From positions 1 through 5,116 of the forward strand of contig JAJRYL010000128.1 in NCBI GenBank assembly GCA_024275855.1: DNA of 5,116 nt. Direction: 5' to 3'. The notes under the pieces are model-generated. The model did no database searches. It saw nothing but the letters and a program-made list of their open reading frames with translations, and was not told where the DNA came from. Numbering within the stretch: the stretch's first letter is position 1; each line of letters begins with the position of its first letter. This DNA is from Deltaproteobacteria bacterium (GTDB lineage: Bacteria > Desulfobacterota > GWC2-55-46 > JADFVP01). The position numbers were made by a program, and so were the translations under genes. Shown in pieces: positions 1-5,116 of the stretch.

Positions 1-1074
1 GTTAAAACCCGCACTTTTGAGCCGCGTTCTCTTTTAAGGGTAGAGCTTAAGTCTCTTTTAGACGGCCTTATAAGAGATTTCAAGACCTTTGGCCCGACCG
101 AGATCGACGGCGTACCGGCCTTTTCCGGGCTTGGCGCCTATACGGATTTAAGGCTCGATTTAATACCTACCCACCTTTCCGCCCGTGAATTTTTACAGCC
201 CCCGAAAGAGCGGCTTCTCGATTTCGACCTGACGAATGAAAAAAAGAGCCTTGCCAATACCGCTGTTATTGAAGCCCCGGAGCAGGTGCTTGTCGGCCTT
301 AAACCGTGCGATATCAATGCGTTAAAGTTGATGGATATGGTTATGGAGGCCGGTGTGCCGGACGTTAATTACCTGCATAGAAGAGCCAATACGGTTGTAA
401 TAGGCGCGGATTGTATGCCGGACAAGGACTGCTTTTGCGCCTCTGTCGGCACGGACAGGGCAGAGGACGGTTTCGATCTCTTTATTCACCTCTTAAAAAG
501 AGGAGTGGTCGTAAGGGTAGGTACGTCGCGCGGTATTAAACTTTTAAAAAAGTACGGCGCATGGGGGCGCAGGGCCTCGAAGGTTGAAAAGGTCAGGGTA
601 GATAAGTTTTACGAGCAGAAGGCAAACGCTTTTACAGCCCGGTTAAAATGCGCTCCGGAGGAGCTGCCCGGCATCTTCGCGGCCTCGGATGAAAGCCCTG
701 TATGGAACGAAATCGGCAATATCTGTACGGGCTGCGGCTCCTGCAACCATGTCTGCCCCACCTGTTACTGCTTTGATATTCAAGACGAGCTTTCAACGGA
801 CCTTAAGAGCGGTGCCCGCTTCAGGGTCTGGGACGGCTGCACGCTCGACGATTTTACACTTGTAGCGGGCGGGCACAACTTCAGAAAGAGCAGGGCGGAG
901 CGGCTGCGCCACCGCTTTAACCGCAAGTTCAATTACGGCGCTATGGTGTACGGTTCTCTCTTTTGCGTCGGATGCGGACGCTGCTCGCGAACCTGTCTTG
1001 TGGGTATCAATATAACGGAAGTGGCCAACTCGATAATAGAAGAGGTGCGGGGGAAAAGTGGCGAAAAAACCTGA
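1..1074 (+). CDS. hydB: HydB/AsrA-type 4Fe-4S dicluster electron-transfer subunit (5' partial)
   Basis: This is probably the beta subunit of a cytoplasmic sulfhydrogenase-like complex, passing electrons between a flavin subunit and a catalytic partner through two 4Fe-4S clusters. The frame is open from the first base, giving 357 visible residues, and only a few N-terminal residues are probably missing. The GTG at 286 lies inside the conserved domain and is not the start. Counting from base 1, visible landmarks are LKPCD around residue 103, a Cys-rich segment ending CFC (138-146), a first cluster motif CTGCGSCNHVC (Cys242, 245, 248, 252), WDGC (277-280), AGGHNFR (289-295) and a second cluster motif CVGCGRCSRTC (Cys322, 325, 328, 332). 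The family normally has proline after the last cysteine; here it is leucine. The stop overlaps the downstream flavoprotein gene by 17 bp, so the pair is probably cotranscribed. AsrA and FlxB belong to the same broad family, so the exact complex is uncertain; the family call is firm. Confidence 0.85.
   Translation, partial: VKTRTFEPRSLLRVELKSLLDGLIRDFKTFGPTEIDGVPAFSGLGAYTDLRLDLIPTHLSAREFLQPPKERLLDFDLTNEKKSLANTAVIEAPEQVLVGLKPCDINALKLMDMVMEAGVPDVNYLHRRANTVVIGADCMPDKDCFCASVGTDRAEDGFDLFIHLLKRGVVVRVGTSRGIKLLKKYGAWGRRASKVEKVRVDKFYEQKANAFTARLKCAPEELPGIFAASDESPVWNEIGNICTGCGSCNHVCPTCYCFDIQDELSTDLKSGARFRVWDGCTLDDFTLVAGGHNFRKSRAERLRHRFNRKFNYGAMVYGSLFCVGCGRCSRTCLVGINITEVANSIIEEVRGKSGEKT
1041..1047 (+). 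promoter_or_regulatory. Ribosome binding site for the hydG-like gene
   Basis: AGAGGTG lies 10 bases before the GTG at 1058 and inside the end of the upstream gene. It supports the GTG start and implies translational coupling of the two subunits. Confidence 0.7.
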
Positions 1075-1891
1075 AACCGTGTCAACCCCATACCTTCCTG
1101 TTCCGGCTACCATAGAGCGTGTAGAGAGTATAAGCGCTGCCGAAAAGCTCTTTTATCTGTCGTGCGGCGGTGTAACCCCTTATCTGCCCGGGCAGTTCTT
1201 TATGGTCGGGCTTCCGGGTTACGGCGAGGCGCCTATTTCTGTCTGCGCTCCTTTTAAAAAGGGCGCGGCAATAGAACTCTGTATCCGCAGGGCCGGTAAC
1301 CTTACGGGCGCGCTGCACAGGCTGGTTGCCGGAGAGAGGCTCTGGCTTCGGGGCGCGTACGGGCACGGTTTCGACACCGCCCTTATGAAAGGGCGCGGCC
1401 TCCTCTTTATAACAGGGGGCATAGGGATAGCCCCTATGCGCTCGCTTTTGCTTGAGATTCTCGAAAAGAGGGATGAGTATAGAGAGTTGCGTCTGCTTTA
1501 CGGGGCCAAGAGGCCGGATGAGCTGATCTTTACGGACGATTTCGCAAGGTGGAAAAGAGACGGGCTTAACGTAAACGTAACAGTGGACGAGCCGCAGGCA
1601 GGCTACAGAGGCGCAGTTGGTCTGGTGACCGACCTGATAGGGCGGTTAAAAGTAGAGCCGAAGAGCACGACGGCGGTGGTAATAGGGCCGCCCGTTATGT
1701 ACCGTTTTGTCGTGGCGCGGTTGAAGAGGATGGGGTTGTCCGAAGAGGAGATCTACCTCTCTCTTGAAAGACGGATGAAGTGCGGGGTCGGCAAGTGCGG
1801 CCACTGCCAGATAAACAGCTCGTACGTCTGTCAGGACGGGCCCGTCTACAGCCTCGACAGCCTCGCGGGTATGGGCGAGGCGTTTAAATAG
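1058..1891 (+). CDS. hydG: HydG/AsrB-type FAD/NAD(P)-binding oxidoreductase subunit with 2Fe-2S centre
   Basis: This is probably the gamma subunit of a cytoplasmic sulfhydrogenase or sulfite-reductase-like complex, exchanging electrons between NAD(P)H and the iron-sulfur partner through FAD. It has 277 residues, about the normal full length for HydG/AsrB. An FAD-binding beta-barrel covers roughly residues 12-110, with GEAPIS (56-61) and GAYGHGF (99-105). The NAD(P) domain begins with GGIGIAP (120-126) and includes LLYGAKRPDEL (146-156). The C-terminal 2Fe-2S motif CGVGKCGHC has Cys242, Cys247 and Cys250, and Cys258 in YVCQDGPVY completes it. The GTG start is supported by a ribosome binding site and by a 17-bp overlap with the upstream gene. 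In classical group 3b NiFe hydrogenase operons hydD and hydA follow, but here the next gene is on the other strand and unrelated. The partner must be upstream, elsewhere, or of another type, such as a heterodisulfide-reductase-like complex. NADH versus NADPH preference cannot be read. Confidence 0.88.
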   Translation: MAKKPETVSTPYLPVPATIERVESISAAEKLFYLSCGGVTPYLPGQFFMVGLPGYGEAPISVCAPFKKGAAIELCIRRAGNLTGALHRLVAGERLWLRGAYGHGFDTALMKGRGLLFITGGIGIAPMRSLLLEILEKRDEYRELRLLYGAKRPDELIFTDDFARWKRDGLNVNVTVDEPQAGYRGAVGLVTDLIGRLKVEPKSTTAVVIGPPVMYRFVVARLKRMGLSEEEIYLSLERRMKCGVGKCGHCQINSSYVCQDGPVYSLDSLAGMGEAFK

Positions 1892-1902
1892 GGGCTGTTT
1901 TT
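1860..1902 (+). terminator. Weak possible terminator overlapping the end of hydG
   Basis: GCCTCGC (1860-1866) can pair with GCGAGGC (1875-1881) around an 8-base loop that straddles the end of the gene. A run of five T follows only at 1898-1902, 16 bases beyond the stem, which is too far for a standard intrinsic terminator. The spacing makes this a weak call. Confidence 0.2.
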
Positions 1903-1912
1903 CTTGTCCGGT

Positions 1913-1940
1913 GCGAAGTATTTAAGTAGAGTTGTAACCT
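1913..1940. repeat. Direct repeat copy 1 (28 bp)
   Basis: This copy matches positions 1998-2025 at 24 of 28 bases. Shared blocks are GCGAAGT, TTTAA, TAGAGTTGT and CCT. A GCTGTT precedes both copies, by 19 and 18 bases. Immediately after the repeat, ACCTG (1937-1941) and CAGGT (1948-1952) could form a small hairpin. Function unknown. Confidence 0.7.
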
Positions 1941-1997
1941 GAAGATACAGGTGGGGGGTTAAAAAATGCGCCGTTTTCAGCTGTTCTCAGAAGATAA

Positions 1998-2025
1998 GCG
2001 AAGTTTTTAAATAGAGTTGTGCCCT
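1998..2025. repeat. Direct repeat copy 2 (28 bp)
   Basis: This is the second copy of the 1913-1940 repeat, 85 bp downstream, differing at four positions. The similarity continues weakly past the repeat as CCT(G/C)AAG, which suggests a larger decayed unit. No third copy is found at the expected spacing on either side, so this is not a CRISPR or a regular array. Confidence 0.7.
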
Positions 2026-2087
2026 CAAGGGTTCGGGCGGACCGTTTAATCAGGCGCTGTTTGTTCAGGCAGGCGCGTCGCGCTTTA

Positions 2088-2123
2088 CTGTTTGGCATTT
2101 TGCCGCGGTAAAATGCCAAACAG
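2088..2123. repeat. 36-bp near-perfect palindrome
   Basis: The arms CTGTTTGGCATTTT (2088-2101) and AAAATGCCAAACAG (2110-2123) are exact reverse complements. The centre is CCGCGG (2103-2108), flanked by G2102 and T2109, so 17 of 18 half-site positions match. In RNA, G2102 can wobble with U2109, giving a 16-pair stem with a CGCG loop. No T-run follows on either strand, so it is not a standard intrinsic terminator. It may be a transcript-end structure for the converging genes, a dyad protein site, or a REP/MITE-like repeat. Confidence 0.85.
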
Positions 2124-2153
2124 ACGGTTCTGTTTCTACAAAGCCGGAACCGT
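2124..2153. repeat. Second inverted repeat abutting the palindrome
   Basis: ACGGTTC (2124-2130) is the exact reverse complement of GAACCGT (2147-2153). A wobble T2131-G2146 and a G2132-C2145 pair extend the stem to nine pairs. It starts directly after the 36-bp palindrome, so the two hairpins would stack in tandem. It lies 18 bases past the stop of the minus-strand DUF456 gene and could shape the 3' end of that transcript. Confidence 0.55.
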
Positions 2154-2170
2154 ACTTTAACCGCTCCAGT

Positions 2171-2662
2171 TTATCCGTTTACCAGGCGTATGAAGATGTA
2201 GAGCGCCACCATTGTAAAACCGAGCGAGAGTTTTGCAGCCGTACCGATAGCGAGCCCTATTGTCGCGCCGACCCCCGCGCGTCCGGCGGCTACAATGTCG
2301 GGTTTAACCGTAAGCTCGCCGAGTACGGCTCCGGCAAAGGGGCCAATTACAAGCCCCGGTATCCCGAAGAAGATTCCGACCACCGAGCCTATAATAGCGC
2401 CTATTACCGAGCGGCGCGACGCCCCGAACTTTTTGGCTCCGAACGCCCCGGCGGCAAAGTCTATTACGTAGGTCAGCACAGCTATAATACCAAGCACGAG
2501 CAGCGTAATCGTGCCGACGTAAACGAAGTTTTCAGCCCACGCCGCTGCCAAAAGACCGATAAAGAGCAACGGCGCGCCGGGAAGGGCGGGCAACGCGAGG
2601 CCGATGAATCCGGCTGCCACAAAAAACAGCGCCGCAAGCCACAGAAGTATCTCTAAAAACAT
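2171..2662 (-). CDS. DUF456 family small membrane protein
   Basis: This 163-residue membrane protein has no assigned biochemical function; family membership is recognised from its pattern. The N-terminal hydrophobic stretch (about 4-48) contains GLALPALPGAPLLFIG. A second helix covers about 54-73, followed by the family core DFAAGAFGAKKFGASRRSVIGA (about 68-89, read in pieces as FGAKKFGAS and VIGA). Glycine-rich helices carry GIPGLVIGPFAGAVLGEL (109-126), and a final hydrophobic region spans about 132-160. There is no signal peptide or soluble domain. The length is typical, so the gene looks intact. The ATG has AAAAGAG eight bases upstream. The gene is transcribed away from comEC and converges on the hydG-like gene. 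A shared role with comEC is not supported by anything in the sequence. Confidence 0.88.
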   Translation of the reverse strand: MFLEILLWLAALFFVAAGFIGLALPALPGAPLLFIGLLAAAWAENFVYVGTITLLVLGIIAVLTYVIDFAAGAFGAKKFGASRRSVIGAIIGSVVGIFFGIPGLVIGPFAGAVLGELTVKPDIVAAGRAGVGATIGLAIGTAAKLSLGFTMVALYIFIRLVNG

Positions 2663-2670
2663 TATCTATT

Positions 2671-2677
2671 CTCTTTT
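2671..2677 (-). promoter_or_regulatory. Ribosome binding site of the DUF456 gene
   Basis: On the minus strand this reads AAAAGAG, eight bases ahead of the ATG at 2662-2660. Its core GAG fits a moderate Shine-Dalgarno site and supports this start. Confidence 0.5.
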
Positions 2678-2714
2678 AATTACGCCCTGTAAGTAAAGGT
2701 ATAAGGGTAGGCTA

Positions 2715-2723
2715 AGTATAACA
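2715..2723 (-). promoter_or_regulatory. Putative extended -10 promoter for the DUF456 gene
   Basis: The minus strand reads TGTTATACT: a TATACT hexamer (five of six to the TATAAT consensus) with an extended TG. No good -35 box is seen. An eight-base A-tract (2745-2752 on this strand) would lie at about -37 to -44, like an UP element. The implied leader is roughly 45 bases. Confidence 0.4.
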
Positions 2724-2801
2724 TGCGGGCCGCTATCAGGACTCTTTTTTTTAGCGCACAGCTTGTCGGTCTTCTTTTCTCCTGAGTTTTTTGTATCCGT
2801 T

Positions 2802-2831
2802 CCGGTCAATACCGGGCGGTACGGTACCCGG
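2802..2831 (+). promoter_or_regulatory. Two mutually exclusive hairpins upstream of comEC
   Basis: CCGGT (2802-2806) pairs with ACCGG (2811-2815) over a CAAT loop. CCGGG (2812-2816) pairs with CCCGG (2827-2831) over a 10-base loop. Both use 2812-2815, so only one can form at a time. This could be an alternative-fold leader, but neither stem is followed by a T-run, and the region may lie upstream of the real transcript start. Confidence 0.25.
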
Positions 2832-2932
2832 AGCAATTAACTTTATATTTTATAACGGCTGTATTACCATTACCGGCATCAACATTAGCGGGCCGTCTCT
2901 GTTTTGGCGGCAGTACATACCACCACTCTTTC

Positions 2933-2937
2933 GAGAG
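2933..2937 (+). promoter_or_regulatory. Ribosome binding site of comEC
   Basis: GAGAG ends four bases before the ATG at 2942. The spacing is slightly short, but this ATG is the only possible start in the open frame. Confidence 0.5.
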
Positions 2938-2941
2938 AAAA

Positions 2942-5116
2942 ATGCGGCCACTTCTTCCCGTTCTGCTCTTCTTTATTTCGGGCATACTCGCGCCCTCGTA
3001 TATCGCTCTGCCTGTGGGGCTGTTAACTGCGCTCTTTTTTCTCTCCGTGGCTCTGCTTCTCCTTCTTTATCTCCGTAAAATCGATCTGCCCCGTTATCTC
3101 TACTTAGGAGTTACCTCGCTTCCATTTCTATTCCTGGGCGCACTCTTTATCTCTTCCGTAAACAACCCCGTTATCGGCAGCGACCATATTGTACGGTATC
3201 TGCGAAACAGCCCGGAGGCGGGCCGCATGGCCGGGGGAGTAAAACCGGTTACCGTTGACTTCGAGGCTATAGTCGTTAGCAGGCCGAAAAAGGGCAAGGG
3301 CGGTTCTACCGTAGTGGTAGAGGCGAAAAGAGTTAAAAGGAGCAAGGGCTGGGTACCGGCCTCCGGCCTGGTACGTTTGTACGTTAAGGCCGGACTCGAA
3401 GAGATAGGCCGCGGCGACAAAGTGCGCCTGCTTGCTGATTTAAAAGAGCCGTACAGTTTTTATAACCCCGGAGGGTACGACTACAGGTTGCGGCTTTTGG
3501 CGCGCTCAATATACGTAACCGGCTCAATAAGGCACAAGAAGCTGTTTGTAAAGCTTAAGGACGCAGAGGGCGGGCCGCTCAGCCGGGTCGAGAGGGTAAG
3601 GGCGCGGCTCAATACTTTTATACAGAGCGGCGGGTATAAGAACCCGTCTGTTATGAAGGCGCTTGTAACCGGGGATAAGAGCGGGCTGCCCAAGAGCCTG
3701 AAGGAGGAGTTCGCCCGAACGGGTACTTCGCACCTGCTTGCTATTTCGGGGCTGCATGTAGGCACGGTAGCGTTTCTTTCCTACATGCTATCGCTCTTTC
3801 TGTTAAAAAGGTTCGAGCGCCTTATGCTCGCTCTGAACGTAAAAAAGGCGGCGGCAGTACTCTCGCTGGTTCCGGTCTTTCTCTACGCCGCTATAGCCGG
3901 GTTCCCTCTCTCTACGACGCGGGCGGTTATTATGCTCTCGGTATATGTTCTGTCGTACCTGCTTGGCCGCGGCAGGCTGTACTTAAACGTACTTGCAGTA
4001 GCTGCTCTGCTTATTCTGGTGCAGAACCCGTCCGCCCTTTTCGACGTATCATTTCAGCTCAGTTTTTCAGCCGTCGCCGGAATTATTCTTTTAGCCCCTC
4101 GTCTGATGCTCGTTTTTCTGCCCGGCGGAACCGGCGCCGGAGGCAAAGAGGCCGGGGCGGGGGCGCTTTTAAAGGTAAGAGAGAGGGCTGTAAAACACTT
4201 TCTGAGAACCCTTCTGAAACGCCTTTACCGATGGACGGTAACCGCGCTAATTATATCCTTGGCCGCTACTGTAGGTACGCTTCCCCTTGTGCTCTATCAC
4301 TTCAACAGCCTCTCTACCGTAACGCTCGCGGCAAATCTTTTAAGCGTTCCGGTAACCGGAGTAGTGGTGCCGCTTCTTCTCCTGGGGGCTCTTGTATCCG
4401 GTATGTGGGCCTCGCTCGGCTCGTTATTTTTTATAACGGCTGATTACCTTATAACCGTGCTGCTCTTTATCGTTAAAGAACTCGCTTTGCTGCCGTGGGC
4501 CTCTGTGCGCCTGTCTACGCCTTCTGTTCCAGAAATTTTACTCTTCTACCTCTTTGCGCTGCTCTTTACCGGGTACCGGAGAAGGCGAATATACAGGTAC
4601 GGGGCGGTAGTCGCGCTCTTTTTATTGCTGATAACGGCGGTCTATCCAACGGTAATACGCCATTACAACAGCAGGCTCAGGGTAACGTATATTTCGGTGG
4701 GGCAGGGCGACTCCGCGCTTTTGGAACTGCCTGGGGGCACTACAATGCTGATTGACGGCGGCGGTTTTTACGGCACCGATTTCGACACGGGCAGGTCTAT
4801 AGTGGCGCCGCTTTTGTGGCGAAAGCATATTAATAAGATCGACTACATGGTCGTAAGCCACGCCCAGCGCGACCATATTGGAGGGCTACGGTTTATAGCG
4901 GAGAACTTTAAAGTCGGCGAGTTGTGGTGGAACGGGTCCGGTAATATAAAAAAGTTGGTAGAGGCTGTAAAGGCTGGGGGCGGTACCGTGGTGATAACCG
5001 GAATTGAAGCGGGCGGTGCTGTTAAAGCGAAGAAGATGATGAGGATAGGCGGCGTTACCGTTGAGGTTCTTTGGCCGGTAAAGGGCGAAAGGGCCGGTTT
5101 TAAAGATGACCTGAAC
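2942..5116 (+). CDS. comEC: ComEC/Rec2 DNA-uptake channel protein (3' partial)
   Basis: ComEC is the inner-membrane channel that brings single-stranded DNA into the cytoplasm during natural transformation. The frame runs unbroken for 725 codons to the right edge; family members are around 700-850 residues, so the C-terminal end is missing. The N-terminus MRPLLPVLLFFISGIL is typical, followed by three hydrophobic segments up to about 73. An OB-like DUF4131 region covers about 100-200 with NPGGYDY (175-181). The competence domain shows GDKSGL (244-249), the hallmark GTSHLLAISGLHVG (261-274), AGFPLSTTRA (319-328) and FDVSFQLSFSAVAG (367-380), within roughly eight or more membrane segments to about 573. 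A Gly/Ala-rich loop lies at 404-420. The C-terminal metallo-beta-lactamase domain begins around 580 with VGQGD (586-590), LIDGGG (603-608) and HAQRDH (640-645); a nuclease role has been proposed for this domain. Whether the organism is transformable cannot be told, since no other competence genes are visible. Confidence 0.95.
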   Translation, partial: MRPLLPVLLFFISGILAPSYIALPVGLLTALFFLSVALLLLLYLRKIDLPRYLYLGVTSLPFLFLGALFISSVNNPVIGSDHIVRYLRNSPEAGRMAGGVKPVTVDFEAIVVSRPKKGKGGSTVVVEAKRVKRSKGWVPASGLVRLYVKAGLEEIGRGDKVRLLADLKEPYSFYNPGGYDYRLRLLARSIYVTGSIRHKKLFVKLKDAEGGPLSRVERVRARLNTFIQSGGYKNPSVMKALVTGDKSGLPKSLKEEFARTGTSHLLAISGLHVGTVAFLSYMLSLFLLKRFERLMLALNVKKAAAVLSLVPVFLYAAIAGFPLSTTRAVIMLSVYVLSYLLGRGRLYLNVLAVAALLILVQNPSALFDVSFQLSFSAVAGIILLAPRLMLVFLPGGTGAGGKEAGAGALLKVRERAVKHFLRTLLKRLYRWTVTALIISLAATVGTLPLVLYHFNSLSTVTLAANLLSVPVTGVVVPLLLLGALVSGMWASLGSLFFITADYLITVLLFIVKELALLPWASVRLSTPSVPEILLFYLFALLFTGYRRRRIYRYGAVVALFLLLITAVYPTVIRHYNSRLRVTYISVGQGDSALLELPGGTTMLIDGGGFYGTDFDTGRSIVAPLLWRKHINKIDYMVVSHAQRDHIGGLRFIAENFKVGELWWNGSGNIKKLVEAVKAGGGTVVITGIEAGGAVKAKKMMRIGGVTVEVLWPVKGERAGFKDDLN

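Larger units (their letters stand above)
1892..2170. other. Structured convergent gap without a convincing gene
   Basis: This 279-bp gap separates two converging genes. It holds two diverged 28-bp direct repeats, a 36-bp palindrome and an adjoining inverted repeat, each listed separately. TTAAAAA (1959-1965) pairs with TTTTTAA (2004-2010), and inside it CGC (1969-1971) pairs with GCG (1998-2000), so the stretch between the direct repeats could itself fold. GCGCG-T-CGCGC at 2073-2083 is an 11-bp odd palindrome. The hexamer CTGTTT occurs four times (1895, 2057, 2088, 2130). I found no tRNA-like fold and no protein that resembles a known family. The region could hold bidirectional transcript ends, a non-coding RNA, or the remnant of a small dispersed element. 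Confidence 0.6.
2663..2941. other. Divergent control region between DUF456 and comEC genes
   Basis: This 279-bp gap must hold the 5' signals for both flanking genes. The minus-strand side has a plausible extended -10 with an upstream A-tract. The plus-strand side has an AT-rich stretch (about 2836-2856, containing TATATT and TATAAC), but no good -35 box lies at the right distance, so no comEC promoter is called. A tandem ATTACC pair sits at 2863-2874. No further gene is supported: the comEC frame is open back to about 2786 but has no ATG, GTG or TTG before 2942. Confidence 0.6.

Noticed and set aside
793..1422. Minus-strand frames antisense to the hydB- and hydG-like genes.
   Set aside because: They lie opposite strongly conserved cofactor-binding domains and show no domain of their own.
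1966..2010. A 14-codon frame starting ATG after a G-rich stretch and ending TAA (MRRFQLFSEDKRSF).
   Set aside because: It is very short, resembles no leader peptide class, and lies where the sequence is better explained as repeats and folds.
2001..2014. TTTAAATA-like boxes resembling an archaeal TATA element.
   Set aside because: The flanking genes, Shine-Dalgarno sites and ComEC point to a bacterium, and no gene lies at the right distance.
1913..2025. The repeats as a short CRISPR array.
   Set aside because: There are only two imperfect copies, the spacing of 57 bp between them is too long, and no third copy exists.
2021..2045. A GGGTTCGGG stretch resembling a tRNA T-loop.
   Set aside because: No matching acceptor, anticodon or D arms can be drawn around it.
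1922..2119. A 65-codon minus-strand frame across the convergent gap.
   Set aside because: It runs through both direct repeats and begins inside the palindrome arm, has no recognisable domain, and its composition looks like translated non-coding DNA.
2791..3078. A 95-codon plus-strand frame overlapping the start of comEC.
   Set aside because: It is in a different frame from comEC, lacks family features, and overlaps the convincing ComEC N-terminus.
2848..4442. The 14-mer TTTTATAACGGCTG present both before comEC (2848-2861) and inside it (4429-4442).
   Set aside because: It is partly low complexity and one copy is coding, so chance is the simplest explanation.
3100..4876. Several frames of 70-106 codons on both strands inside 3100-4876.
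   Set aside because: They are shadows of the continuous comEC frame, which has family motifs throughout.

Overview
The window looks bacterial, with compact coding, Shine-Dalgarno sites and a GTG start. It suggests an anaerobe or facultative anaerobe: it carries a two-protein iron-sulfur/flavin electron-transfer module of the sulfhydrogenase (HydB/HydG) and anaerobic sulfite reductase (AsrA/AsrB) type, together with a ComEC DNA-uptake channel. The style fits Desulfobacterota/Deltaproteobacteria or a related uncultured lineage, but this is inference from gene content and no marker here settles it.

Layout. From 1 to 1891, two overlapping plus-strand genes encode the iron-sulfur protein (start lost off the left edge) and its flavin/NAD(P)/2Fe-2S partner. 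They form the 3' end of an operon whose upstream genes are not visible. From 1892 to 2170 is a gene-free convergent gap rich in symmetry: two diverged 28-bp direct repeats 85 bp apart, a 36-bp near-perfect palindrome, and an abutting second inverted repeat. From 2171 to 2662 on the minus strand is a small glycine-rich membrane protein of the DUF456 family. From 2663 to 2941 is a divergent control region with a plausible extended -10 promoter for the DUF456 gene and two mutually exclusive hairpins on the comEC side. From 2942 to the right edge is one uninterrupted 725-codon reading frame, the N-terminal part of ComEC, cut off inside its C-terminal metallo-beta-lactamase domain.

The first two genes should work together: the beta-like subunit would carry electrons through two 4Fe-4S clusters, and the gamma-like subunit would exchange them with NAD(P)H through FAD. 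Their catalytic partner (NiFe hydrogenase, sulfite reductase or heterodisulfide-reductase-like complex) is not in the window. The DUF456 and ComEC proteins are both in the membrane and divergently transcribed, but nothing here proves a shared function. No complete undescribed system is visible. The least explained part is the structured gap at 1892-2170.
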